A model generated the notes under the pieces. It was not told the origin of the DNA. It did no database searches and worked only from the letters and a program-made list of their open reading frames with translations. Positions 7,813 to 16,046 of a stretch of 64,000 bases of DNA are shown piece by piece. Made by a program: the position numbers and the translations under genes. Source of the stretch: Myxococcales bacterium (lineage in GTDB: Bacteria > Myxococcota_A > Polyangia > Polyangiales > Polyangiaceae); assembly GCA_016720545.1 (NCBI GenBank), contig JADKKK010000004.1, positions 186,001-250,000 of the forward strand. The letters run 5' to 3'. Position 1 is the stretch's first letter; every line of letters starts with the position of its first letter.

Positions 7813-9528
7813 TCAGTCCGCCTGGTAGAGCACCGACTGCGAGCCCTCACGGAAGTAGAACCTGTCGTGCTCGCCGCGATCGAACGTGGCGGCCCCGAAC
7901 AGGTTCCACGCCACGCTCCACACCGCGCAAGCCTTGAACAGCCCCCCCATGGGGCGCTGCCCCAGCGCGAGTAACACGAAGAGCAAGACCGCGTAGTCAT
8001 TCGAGAATCGGTAGCCGAACTGACGCCAGCCGCTGTTCTGATAGAGCAGGTCGAGCGCGCAGGGCAGCAGGGCGGCGACCGCGAGGAGCGTGTAAGTCTG
8101 CGAGCGCGCCTTCGGTCGGAAGAGCCAGAAGTAGACGGGCGTCGTGAACCACAGCGCGAGGCCGTGCTCGTTGATGCGGAACGGGGTGCACGCAGGCCGG
8201 GCCCCGAAGAGCCCGCCGACGAACGCGGACAGCGCACCAAACGGACCGTGCTGTGGCCCCTCGAAGCACGCGAGGCCGCCCGGCGGGCGCCAAGGCAACA
8301 CAGTGAGCATCACGCCGAGGTTCTTCGGGAGGTAGTGGTAGCCGAACAGCCCCCAGCTCTGGATGCGGCCCTTCCAGACCACAGAGAGGTGCTCGTGTCC
8401 GAAGGCCGTCGGGCTCGGGTTTCCGAAGCGCGCGTAGTTCATCGCGGACGAGAGCACGAGGACCACCGCCAAGGGCACCGCGAAGGGCGCAAGGCGCGTC
8501 ATGAGCTTCCGCAGGTCGAGCCCCGCCCAGAGCAAGCGCGCACGCTGCGAAAGCTCGCCGTGCGGATCGGCGGCGGGGAGGCCGTGCTTGCTCGACAGTC
8601 GGATCGCCTCCACGAGGAAGACCAGGCCGAGGAGCACCGTCGACGGACGCGTCATCCACGAGCAGGCGAGGCACAGACCCGCGAGGAACGGCCTCTCCGC
8701 GTCGAGCGCGAACAGGAGGTAGAGCGCCGCGAGGCCCACGCCCACGACGTGGGCCGCGAACCACACAGTGCCTTCGACGGAGGTGAAAAAATAGACCGTC
8801 CCGAACGCGAGTAGGCAGGCGAGAGCCACGTTCTCGCCCTCGGTGCGGAGCGAGATTCGCCGCCGGCGCAGCTTCTCGAGGACGAGGAAAAGCACGGCTG
8901 GGCCCACGCCCGCGAGCCACACCATGAACTGCCCGTCGCGAAAGTCCTCCGGGCTCCCCGCGACCGCCACGAGCGGGAGCATGAGCACGGCGGGGAAGGG
9001 CGGGAAGCTGATGTAGGTCTTGCCCTGGAACTGAGCGAAGTCGTTGCCCTGCGCGTAGTCTGGCGGCCCGTTGCGGAGGTCTTGCCGGCCGTGGAGCCAC
9101 GCGTCGGCGAGGTGCGCGTAGTGGTTGAACGCCGTGTGCTCCGTGAGCCGCTGTTTGCCGGCGACGGCCGCGAACACCACGAGGCACAGTGTGTAGATCG
9201 CGAGGGCGATGAGCAGTCGCCGCGGGCGCGAGCCCGCCGCGAGCCAGGTGCGGGGGCTGGGGAGCGCCGCGCTGGCGGGCGCGAGGGCGCTGCCGTCGCG
9301 GGCGGTCGGGCCCGGCGGCGAGGGGCGCTCGCCCGCGGTCGCGTCGGGGGTCTCGTCGAGGAGGGCCGTCCCGTCCTGGGGGACCGCGGGGCTCGCCGCG
9401 GCGTCTCGCGCCTCGGCGGGGTCGAGCTGTGGGACGTCGGCCAGTCGATCGGGCTCGGCGGCCGAGCCGTCGGTCGGCGCGGGGGCCTTCACTTCGCTTC
9501 CAAGCGACGCTCGTTCGTCCGACGCCAT
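7813..9528 (-). CDS. Polytopic membrane protein, possible GT-C-type glycosyltransferase
   Basis: 571 aa from ATG 9528 (AAGG 8 bases upstream). Residues 1-~110 are an acidic Ala/Pro/Asp-rich cytosolic segment. From ~115 there are about nine or ten hydrophobic helices, the first being LLIALAIYTLCLVVFAAVAG. The first large loop, rich in His/Asp/Tyr/Phe (TAFNHYAHLADAWLHG, ISFPPFPAVLMLPL), is arranged as in GT-C glycosyltransferases, where such loops bind polyprenyl-phosphate sugars. I see no diagnostic catalytic pair, so this is an inference from topology. An in-frame upstream ATG at 9546 is possible. Convergent with the cyclophilin gene and divergent from the 61-aa gene. Confidence 0.75.
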   Translation of the reverse strand: MASDERASLGSEVKAPAPTDGSAAEPDRLADVPQLDPAEARDAAASPAVPQDGTALLDETPDATAGERPSPPGPTARDGSALAPASAALPSPRTWLAAGSRPRRLLIALAIYTLCLVVFAAVAGKQRLTEHTAFNHYAHLADAWLHGRQDLRNGPPDYAQGNDFAQFQGKTYISFPPFPAVLMLPLVAVAGSPEDFRDGQFMVWLAGVGPAVLFLVLEKLRRRRISLRTEGENVALACLLAFGTVYFFTSVEGTVWFAAHVVGVGLAALYLLFALDAERPFLAGLCLACSWMTRPSTVLLGLVFLVEAIRLSSKHGLPAADPHGELSQRARLLWAGLDLRKLMTRLAPFAVPLAVVLVLSSAMNYARFGNPSPTAFGHEHLSVVWKGRIQSWGLFGYHYLPKNLGVMLTVLPWRPPGGLACFEGPQHGPFGALSAFVGGLFGARPACTPFRINEHGLALWFTTPVYFWLFRPKARSQTYTLLAVAALLPCALDLLYQNSGWRQFGYRFSNDYAVLLFVLLALGQRPMGGLFKACAVWSVAWNLFGAATFDRGEHDRFYFREGSQSVLYQAD

Positions 9529-9745
9529 GAGCGCGACCTTTACCATGAGGGTCGGGGTCCGCGCATGAGGGTCGGGAGGGTGGCCCCCAGACCCCCAAGT
9601 CCGGCCCCTTGCCGCGAAGCGGACTTCGCACTCGGCCCTGCGGGTAGGCAGCGTGTTGCGCGGTTGAGGTAGCTCTAGGGGAAATCTGGCGGTATTCGTG
9701 GCCTCTGCGGGTTGGCACGTGCCTTGTAAAGGTGAGGACAACTGA

Positions 9746-9931
9746 ATGGCTCTCCCCATCTCGACCGCCGCCGCTACCCCCGCCGATCCCCGCGCCTTGG
9801 CCATCCTGGCTAGGTCCATCTACCGGGAGCTCCGCGCGAGCGGGTACGCCGAGAAGGACGTCTTGGCGCTCGCAGGCGAGCTGCTCGACGTCGTCGCGAG
9901 CGAGGTCGAGGGGCGCTGCACGCGCGACTGA
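9746..9931 (+). CDS. Small protein, 61 aa, unknown
   Basis: Short but gene-like: ATG at 9746 follows GAGGAC with good spacing, in a region where the upstream 200 bp is non-coding. The protein is soluble and mostly helical, with a core RALAILARSIYRELRASGYAEKDVLALAGELLDVVASEV, like a small helix-bundle or regulatory adaptor. No cysteines apart from one near the C-terminus, and no signal peptide. I do not recognise a family. It is transcribed away from the membrane-protein gene. Confidence 0.6.
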   Translation: MALPISTAAATPADPRALAILARSIYRELRASGYAEKDVLALAGELLDVVASEVEGRCTRD

Positions 9932-9948
9932 GAAGCGGTCGGTAACCG

Positions 9949-9969
9949 GACGGCTTGCGCACGGCCGTC
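9949..9969 (+). terminator. Weak hairpin after 61-aa gene
   Basis: gacggc (9949-9954) pairs with gccgtc (9964-9969), loop of 9, starting 18 bp after the stop of the small gene. No T run follows. The rest of the 390-bp gap (9932-10322) holds only the octamer array and a promoter-like site. Confidence 0.25.
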
Positions 9970-10053
9970 GTGGCCCGCAGGGCGCAACGGGCACGGAGGG
10001 CGCGAGCCCGTCGAGCGGGCCAGCGCGGCTCGCGGAGCGCGACTCGAGCGCAG

Positions 10054-10085
10054 GAACGTAGGAGCATAGGAGCGTAAGAGCGTCA
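10054..10085. repeat. Degenerate octamer array, consensus GAGCGTAG, 4 copies
   Basis: Four consecutive 8-bp units (gaacgtag, gagcatag, gagcgtaa, gagcgtca). The unit closely resembles the octamer at 3465-3480. It is intergenic, in a GC-rich 390-bp gap with no convincing gene. Confidence 0.45.
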
Positions 10086-10202
10086 CGCCTTGGGAGGTGG
10101 CCCTGCGCGGGACGCTCGCACACGCGTCCGCGCGGAGCTCCTGGAGAGCGCGGAGCGCGCAACGTCTGCGCGGCCTGCGCGACCGAATACCGCGGTAGAA
10201 CA

Positions 10203-10232
10203 TTGACAGACCTCACGCCCGCCAAGGACAAT
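10203..10232 (+). promoter_or_regulatory. Candidate sigma-70-type promoter for FHA/CpaF-like gene
   Basis: A perfect -35 TTGACA (10203-10208), an 18-bp spacer and a -10-like GACAAT (10227-10232, 4 of 6 consensus). It lies about 90 bp before the ATG at 10323. A perfect -35 hexamer is uncommon in sequence this GC-rich. No experimental evidence. Confidence 0.4.
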
Positions 10233-10322
10233 CGCGGCTCGACACACGACGGAGCGAGCGCGTTGGCGAGGTGCCCCTCGGCCAAGCCCCTGCTCGCCCG
10301 TGAATGAGCGAGGCAAAGGCGC

Positions 10323-12527
10323 ATGTTCGCGATCATCATCAGCGAGAAGGGCGGGCCCGAGCGCCGCGAGGCCTACGACAAGAGCGAGATCAACGTCGGC
10401 CGAGTGCAAGGCAACGATCTCATGTTGCCGAAGGGCAACGTCTCGAAGCACCACGCGCGCCTGCTCTTTCGTGACGGTCGGTTCATCGTCACCGACCTGA
10501 AGAGCACGAACGGCACCTACGTCAACGGCAAGAAGATCGCCCAGGCGACCGTCGTCCGCGAGGGCGACAAGATCTTCATCGGCGATTTCGTCATCCGGCT
10601 CGAGGGTGCGCAGGAGGCGGCGCCGCCGCCGCCGCCGCCCGAGGCGAGCGCAAACGACGACAGCACGCTCGCGCGCGAGGCGGCCCCCGCGCCGCCGCCG
10701 ATCCCCATGCCCGTGGTGCCCCCGGCGGTCCGACCGGCGCTGAACGGGCCCGCGGTCACGCTGAAGGCGTCGACCCACCCGCCGGGCGCGCGCCCCGTGC
10801 CCGGTCGCAGCGAAGCGTCTGCGGTGCAGCCCGCGGAGGAGGCCGACGACAGCGAGATCCACAAGCCTCGCCCCGGCATGCTCGGCCCGCGCCAGGCCAC
10901 GATGCCCCTCAGCCCGTCTGCGCCGCTTGGCGCCCCGCCCGGGCTTCGCAGCCACTCCGGCGGTCCGCCTCCGCTGCCCTCCGAAATCCACACCCCAGGG
11001 CACTCCGCGGCCCCGGTAGCAGGGCCGCCGGCTCTCTCCGCGCCCCCCCTTCAGCCTCCGCCGGTGCACGTGGGGCCGCCGCCCGCGCAAGGGCTTGGGC
11101 GGCGCAACTCCGTCCCCCCTGCGCGGCCGGAGCCCCAGCGTCCGCCCCTCCGCGAGCCCGGGATCCGCGAGACCCGAGACCCGCGAGAAGCTGCCTCGCG
11201 TCCCGCGCCCGCGGCTGCGATCGCGCCCGCGCCTGCGCCTGCCGCCGCGCCTCCGCCCGCGCCCGCCCCGGCCGCGCACGGCTCCGCCCTGGCCGTCGCG
11301 GGCGATTTTGGCAAGACCGAGGCCCTGGTGAGCCTCGCCTCCAGAGTCGGACAAGTCTTCGATCTTACTCAGCTTCGTTCGCCAGGTAAGGTCCCGGATG
11401 CCGTCGTCAAGCGCGCTGAGGGCGCGGTCCGCGACGCGGCGCGCGCGATGTCGTCCGACGGCTCGCTCCCCGACGCCGTCGACGCCGAGGCGCTCTCGCA
11501 GGACCTCCTGTCGGAGCTCATCGGTCTCGGCCCCGTGACCGCGATGTTCGAGGACGACGAGGTCGTGGAGATCCACGCGCAGCGCTTCGACCGCGTGCTC
11601 GTCGGTCGTGGCGGCCGCCACGCAAGCGCGGACGTCGGTTTCTCGTCGGAGGAGGGGCTCGTGCGCATCGTGGAGCGGCTCTGCGAGCTCTCCGGAGAGC
11701 CCCGCGGGGCCGACGAGGTGATCGTCGATCGCGCGCTGCCAAACGGCGCGACGGTGTTCGCGGTGCTCGCGCCGCTCGCGCGGAGCTCCACGCTCTCGGT
11801 GCGCAAGCGCCGCGCCTCCGACGCCTCGTTCGACTCGCTCGCACGGGAGGGCGCGCTCTCGCGTCCGATGGCCGTCTACCTCGAAGCGCTCGTGGCCGGG
11901 CGGATGAACGTGCTCGTCATCGGCGCAGCCTCGGCCGACGCAGCGTCGTTCCTTGGCGCGTTCGTCCACGCGTCGCCGCCCAACGAGCGCGTCGCGGTCG
12001 TCGAGGACCACGAGGAGCTCTCCGCGCCGCACGCGTGCGTCGCCTCCTTCCGGAGGAGCCAAGGCGCCGCAGCCCTCGCCGCGGCGGCCCGCACGCGCCC
12101 CGATCGTCTCGTGGTGTCGCAGCTCGGCGGCGCCGCGCTCTCGGCCACGTTCGAGGCCATGGGGGACGGCTGCGAGGCCGTCGTCGCAGCGTTGACCGCG
12201 AGCTCGCTCCGCGCGGGCCTCGCGCGGCTGGCCGCGCAGCTCGTGTTCCAGCGCCCCGGACTCTCGCTCGATGGAGCCCGCGAGCTCATCGCGGAGTCGT
12301 TCGACGCTGCGCTCGAGCTTGGGCCGTCGACCGACGGTCGCCGCCGCGTCGTGCGCGTCTGCGAGGTGGGCGTGGATCCGGCGAAGGGCTTCGCCACCAA
12401 GGACATCTTCGTCCTGAACGAGGCCGACGGTACGTTCCCACCCTCCGGGGTCGTCCCGAAGGCCGTCGCCGAGCTGAACGCTCGGGGCGCGCGGATCGAC
12501 GCGGCCATCTTCCGGCGCGGCAAGTAG
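10323..12527 (+). CDS. FHA-domain protein with degenerate CpaF/TadA-like ATPase domain
   Basis: 734 aa, cytosolic. Residues 1-~95 are an FHA phosphothreonine-binding domain (EINVGRVQGNDLMLP, SKHHARLLF, STNGTYVNGKKI). Residues ~100-320 are a long Pro/Ala-rich linker. From ~330 the protein follows the CpaF/TadA secretion-ATPase fold: ELIGLGPVTAMFEDDEVVEIHA, FDRVLVGRGGR, RIVERLCELSGEP, LPNGATVFAVLAPLA, TLSVRKR. Where the Walker A (GxxGxGKT) should stand it reads VIGAASADAASFLGAF, with no Lys. The Walker B/Asp-box region is RPDRLVVSQLGG. It is therefore probably a non-hydrolysing relative acting as a phospho-dependent scaffold (inference). A promoter-like site lies upstream, and a hairpin separates it from convergent topA. 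Confidence 0.88.
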   Translation: MFAIIISEKGGPERREAYDKSEINVGRVQGNDLMLPKGNVSKHHARLLFRDGRFIVTDLKSTNGTYVNGKKIAQATVVREGDKIFIGDFVIRLEGAQEAAPPPPPPEASANDDSTLAREAAPAPPPIPMPVVPPAVRPALNGPAVTLKASTHPPGARPVPGRSEASAVQPAEEADDSEIHKPRPGMLGPRQATMPLSPSAPLGAPPGLRSHSGGPPPLPSEIHTPGHSAAPVAGPPALSAPPLQPPPVHVGPPPAQGLGRRNSVPPARPEPQRPPLREPGIRETRDPREAASRPAPAAAIAPAPAPAAAPPPAPAPAAHGSALAVAGDFGKTEALVSLASRVGQVFDLTQLRSPGKVPDAVVKRAEGAVRDAARAMSSDGSLPDAVDAEALSQDLLSELIGLGPVTAMFEDDEVVEIHAQRFDRVLVGRGGRHASADVGFSSEEGLVRIVERLCELSGEPRGADEVIVDRALPNGATVFAVLAPLARSSTLSVRKRRASDASFDSLAREGALSRPMAVYLEALVAGRMNVLVIGAASADAASFLGAFVHASPPNERVAVVEDHEELSAPHACVASFRRSQGAAALAAAARTRPDRLVVSQLGGAALSATFEAMGDGCEAVVAALTASSLRAGLARLAAQLVFQRPGLSLDGARELIAESFDAALELGPSTDGRRRVVRVCEVGVDPAKGFATKDIFVLNEADGTFPPSGVVPKAVAELNARGARIDAAIFRRGK

Positions 12528-12570
12528 GACCCGGCGCGCTCCCGCGCCGACGCGGTTCCGACCACGCGGC

Positions 12571-12600
12571 GGTCGGCGTCGGCCGAAGCCGGCGCCGACC
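12571..12600. terminator. 13-bp hairpin with CGAA loop between convergent genes
   Basis: 12571-12583 pairs with 12588-12600 over 13 positions with one G-U, closed by a CGAA tetraloop. It lies between the stops of the FHA/CpaF-like gene (12527) and topA (12610), so it could serve both directions. There is no T tract. Confidence 0.55.
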
Positions 12601-12609
12601 AGGCGCGCT

Positions 12610-15012
12610 CTAGGCCGGCGGGGCGGACTCCGCGGGGGCCTCCTCGGGCTCGGTCTCCACCGCGCGCTTGTAGCCGCACTCCTTGTTCGCGCACACGACC
12701 ATCGGCTTGGCCTTGCTGCCGCCGTAGACGAGGAACGGCGCGGCGCACGCGGGGCACGCCTCGTGGATCGGCTTCTGCCACAGCTTGAAGTCGCACTTGA
12801 GCGTCTCGCTCGCGTAGTTGCTGCAGCCGAAGAAGGTCTTGCCGCCCTTCTTCTTCGAGCGCACCTCGATGAGATCGCCGCCGCACTTCGGGCACGGGAC
12901 GCCGAGCGGGACGGGGCGCGCGTTCTTGCACTCGGGGTAGCCCGTGCACGAGAGGAACTCGCCGTAGCGCCCGCTCCGAATGATCATCGGCTTCGAGCAC
13001 TTGTCGCAGTCGATCCCGGTCTCGCGCGGGGGCGGGGCGCCCTTGCCCTCGGGCCCCAGGTCGCGCGTGTTCTTGCACTTTGGGTAGTTCGAGCAGCCGA
13101 GGAACCAGCCGTTCTTCGACCAGCGCTTCATCATTTCGCCGGGCGCGAGCGCCTTCAGCTTGGCGTCTTCGCTGGTCGGTCCGCACTGCGTGCAGACCTC
13201 GCCGGTCGGAGTGGGCTCCGGGTTCCAGCGCTTGCCCTTCTTTCCGGCGTCCAGCTGTTCGCGGAAGCGCTTGTAGAACCGAGAGAGCAGCGTCGTGCGC
13301 TCCACCGTGCCCGCCTCGACCTCGTCGAGCTCCTGCTCCATGCTCGAGGTGAACGCGGGATCCATGAAGTCGAGGTGGCTCGCGACGAGCCCGTCGACCA
13401 CGTAAGTGCCCAAGGTCGATGGGCGGAAGCTCCGGTTGTCGAGCTTCTCCACGTAGTCGCGCGCCTGCACCTTGCTGATGATCTCGGCGTACGTGCTCGG
13501 CCGCCCGATGCCGCGCTCCTCGAGCTCTCGCACGAGCGAGCCCTCGTTGTAGCGGGCCGGCGGTTGTGTGAACTTCTGCTCGGTCACCACGGCCGGCGGC
13601 GCCAGCGTGAGCGCCTCGTTCTGCTTGAGCGGCGGGAGCTGCCCGTCGTCGTCGGCGGGGCCCTTGCGCCCGTCGGCCTCGCCGGCCGCTTTGGGCTCGT
13701 CGTCTTCGCCAGCCTGGGTCGACTGGTTGGAGGTGCCATACACGTCGAGCCACCCGCCGAACTTCAGCACCCGCCCGCTGACGCGCAGGCCGTACTTCGC
13801 GTCGGCTGCCTTCGCCTCGATGTCGACGCCGGTCTGGTCGTAGACCGCGTCGCTCATCTGGCTCGCGACGAACCTCTCCCAGATGAGCTTGTAGAGCTTG
13901 TACTGCTCGTCTTTCAGGTGCTTCTTGATGGCGTCCGGCGGCTGCTCGAGCGAAGCGGGCCGGATGGCCTCGTGCGCGTCCTGTGCGTTCTTCTTCGAGC
14001 GGAACGTGTTCGGCGTCGCGGGGAGGTGCGATTTGCCGAACGTCGCCTCGATGTGCTCGCGCGCGGCGGCTTGCGCGTCGGGGGACACGCGGGTCGAGTC
14101 GGTACGCATGTAGGTGATGAGGCCCACTGTGCCCACGTCCTTGCCGAGATCGATGCCCTCGTAGAGCGCCTGCGCGACCTGCATGGTGCGCTTGGCGCCG
14201 AAGCCGAGGCGGTTCACCGCGTCTTGCTGCAGCTTGCTGGTCGTGTACGGCGCGGGCGCCTTTCGCTTGCGCTCCGCTGTGGTGACCTTGGCCACCTTGT
14301 ACGAGGCTCCCTCCAGCCCCAGCTTGGTCGCGGCGGCGGTCACGCCCTCGCTGACGTCGAGGCGCTCGCCGTTCTTCGAGACGAGCCGCGCATAGAAGGG
14401 CGTGGGGCGCTTGCCCGCCTGGGCCAGAGTGGCGCCGATGTTCCAGTACTCGACCGGCTTGAAGGCCTCGATCTCGCGCTCGCGATCGACGATGAGCCGG
14501 AGCGCGACGCTCTGCACGCGGCCCGCCGACAGCCCGAAGGCCAGCTTCGACCACACGAGGGCGGACACGTCGTAGCCCACGATGCGGTCGAGCACGCGAC
14601 GCGCGCGCTGCGCGTCGTAGAGCGCACGGTCGAGCTTGCGCGGCGTGGCCACGCCCTTCTGGACCCCGTTCTTGGTGATCTCGTGGAACTCGACCCGCTT
14701 CGCCTTGGCGGGCTCTGCCGTGAGCTCCTCGGCCAGGTGCCAGGCGATCGCCTCACCCTCGCGGTCGGGGTCGGTGGCGAGCAGGATGTCGGTGGCGTCG
14801 CGGGCGGCGCCCTTCAGCTCGGCGAGCAGCTTCTCCTTGCCGGGGACGATCTCGTAGGTCTCCAGGAAGCCGTTCGTGATGTCGATCCCAAGCTTCTTGG
14901 GGAGGTCCTTGATGTGACCCTTCGAGGCGAGCACCTCATAGCCGGTGCCCAGGTATTTCTTGATGGTCTTTGCCTTGGCGGGGGATTCGACCACCACGAG
15001 AGTCTTCGCCAT
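12610..15012 (-). CDS. topA: DNA topoisomerase I
   Basis: Relaxes negative supercoils by transient cleavage of one DNA strand. 800 aa beginning MAKTLVVVESPAKAKTIKKYL (TOPRIM start). Metal residues are in LLATDPDREGEAIAWHL, and the active-site Tyr301 is in GLITYMRTDSTRVS. The core ends near residue 600 (EQELDEVEAGTVERTTLL). The C-terminus carries a series of four-cysteine zinc ribbons: CTQCG..., the LGCSNYPKCKN unit, CDKCSKP...CTGYPECKN, CPKCGG...CSNYASETLKC, and a final CPACAAPF...CANKECGY. Gene order dprA then topA, 60 bp apart on the same strand, is a common bacterial arrangement and supports both calls. Confidence 0.98.
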   Translation of the reverse strand: MAKTLVVVESPAKAKTIKKYLGTGYEVLASKGHIKDLPKKLGIDITNGFLETYEIVPGKEKLLAELKGAARDATDILLATDPDREGEAIAWHLAEELTAEPAKAKRVEFHEITKNGVQKGVATPRKLDRALYDAQRARRVLDRIVGYDVSALVWSKLAFGLSAGRVQSVALRLIVDREREIEAFKPVEYWNIGATLAQAGKRPTPFYARLVSKNGERLDVSEGVTAAATKLGLEGASYKVAKVTTAERKRKAPAPYTTSKLQQDAVNRLGFGAKRTMQVAQALYEGIDLGKDVGTVGLITYMRTDSTRVSPDAQAAAREHIEATFGKSHLPATPNTFRSKKNAQDAHEAIRPASLEQPPDAIKKHLKDEQYKLYKLIWERFVASQMSDAVYDQTGVDIEAKAADAKYGLRVSGRVLKFGGWLDVYGTSNQSTQAGEDDEPKAAGEADGRKGPADDDGQLPPLKQNEALTLAPPAVVTEQKFTQPPARYNEGSLVRELEERGIGRPSTYAEIISKVQARDYVEKLDNRSFRPSTLGTYVVDGLVASHLDFMDPAFTSSMEQELDEVEAGTVERTTLLSRFYKRFREQLDAGKKGKRWNPEPTPTGEVCTQCGPTSEDAKLKALAPGEMMKRWSKNGWFLGCSNYPKCKNTRDLGPEGKGAPPPRETGIDCDKCSKPMIIRSGRYGEFLSCTGYPECKNARPVPLGVPCPKCGGDLIEVRSKKKGGKTFFGCSNYASETLKCDFKLWQKPIHEACPACAAPFLVYGGSKAKPMVVCANKECGYKRAVETEPEEAPAESAPPA

Positions 15013-15072
15013 AGCTCCTCAAGCCTGCCGCGAGCGCCTCGATCGCGGCGTGAAGTGACACGAGCGGGCCGG

Positions 15073-15978
15073 TCATTTTCCGGCCCGACTGAAAAATCCA
15101 AGGGGTCCCTCTTCTACTACGTTCTGCAACGTGAGCGTCAAGAGCGCCGTCGTGGCGTCGGCGATCGACGTCCGAGCGGCCTGGGCGAGCTCTTCCAGAT
15201 GGCGAGGGCGCGCGTCGACGTGCGCGAGCAGGCCCGCGTGCTCCGGAGCGAGGTCCTCCTGAGCCGTCACTGGCGCCGCGCCGCCGGCCCTCACCGCGCG
15301 CGGGAGCGGCCCGAGCGGCAGAGGCAGCGTCGCGCCAGGCAAGAGCTCGAGGCTTCGGAGGAAGTGCGCCGTCGAGGTCAGCGGTCGCGCCCCGCGCTCC
15401 AGCTCTTGGAGCGAGCCCTCGAACCCTCCCATCGACCAAGGCGCCTGCGGGACGACCCACAGCGGGCGCCCCAGCTTCCGGGCCCACCACGCCGCGTTCA
15501 GCGCGCCGGAGCCGCGCCCCGCCTGCACGACCGCTACGGCGTGCGAGAGGCCCACCAGCACGCCGTTCCGGCGCAGGAACTGGGGTCGGCGCGCTACCGC
15601 GTCGGTCGGGAACGGCCAGACCATCGCCCCGGGCGACGCCGCGATGCGATCGTAGAGTCCCCGGTGCTCCGGCGGGAATACGTGCGCAGAGCCCGTCGCG
15701 ACGACGCAGATCGTCGCGCCGCCCGCGGCGAGGGCGCCTTCGTGGGCCGCCGCGTCCACGCCGACCGCCCCCCCGGAGACGACCACGCCGCCCGCCGTCG
15801 CCACTCGACCGGCGAGCTCGAACGCGAAGGCTCTGGCCTCGGACGTCGGCCGACGCGTCCCGACGATCGCGACGGGTACGCCGGCGGGGAGGGCGCCGGA
15901 GAGGGTGATGGGCCGCGGCGTGGGGAGGGTTCGGAGCGCGGCGGGGTAGGCGGGATCGCAGGGTTCGAGCGTGCGCAT
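15073..15978 (-). CDS. dprA: DNA-processing protein DprA/Smf
   Basis: Loads RecA onto incoming single-stranded DNA during natural transformation. 301 aa from ATG 15978. The Rossmann-type core shows VAIVGTRRPTSEARAFAFELAGRVA, VVSGGAVGVDAAAHEGALAAGG, ATGSAHVFPPEHRGLYDRIA, and RNGVLVGLSHAVAVVQAGRGSGALNAA, all family hallmarks. A C-terminal helical segment of ~60 residues is winged-helix-like (LEELAQAARTSIADATTALLTLTLQNVVEEG). A longer in-frame start at 16248 would run antisense through unlikely Arg-rich sequence. It lies 60 bp upstream of topA and 68 bp downstream of the AgmX-like gene. Confidence 0.95.
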   Translation of the reverse strand: MRTLEPCDPAYPAALRTLPTPRPITLSGALPAGVPVAIVGTRRPTSEARAFAFELAGRVATAGGVVVSGGAVGVDAAAHEGALAAGGATICVVATGSAHVFPPEHRGLYDRIAASPGAMVWPFPTDAVARRPQFLRRNGVLVGLSHAVAVVQAGRGSGALNAAWWARKLGRPLWVVPQAPWSMGGFEGSLQELERGARPLTSTAHFLRSLELLPGATLPLPLGPLPRAVRAGGAAPVTAQEDLAPEHAGLLAHVDARPRHLEELAQAARTSIADATTALLTLTLQNVVEEGPLGFFSRAGK

Positions 15979-16046
15979 GCCCCGCTCTCGGCCGGCGAGG
16001 CCCGCGCGTTGCGTGCGACGAGCGCGCCGCGGGCTTACTGTCGCAC

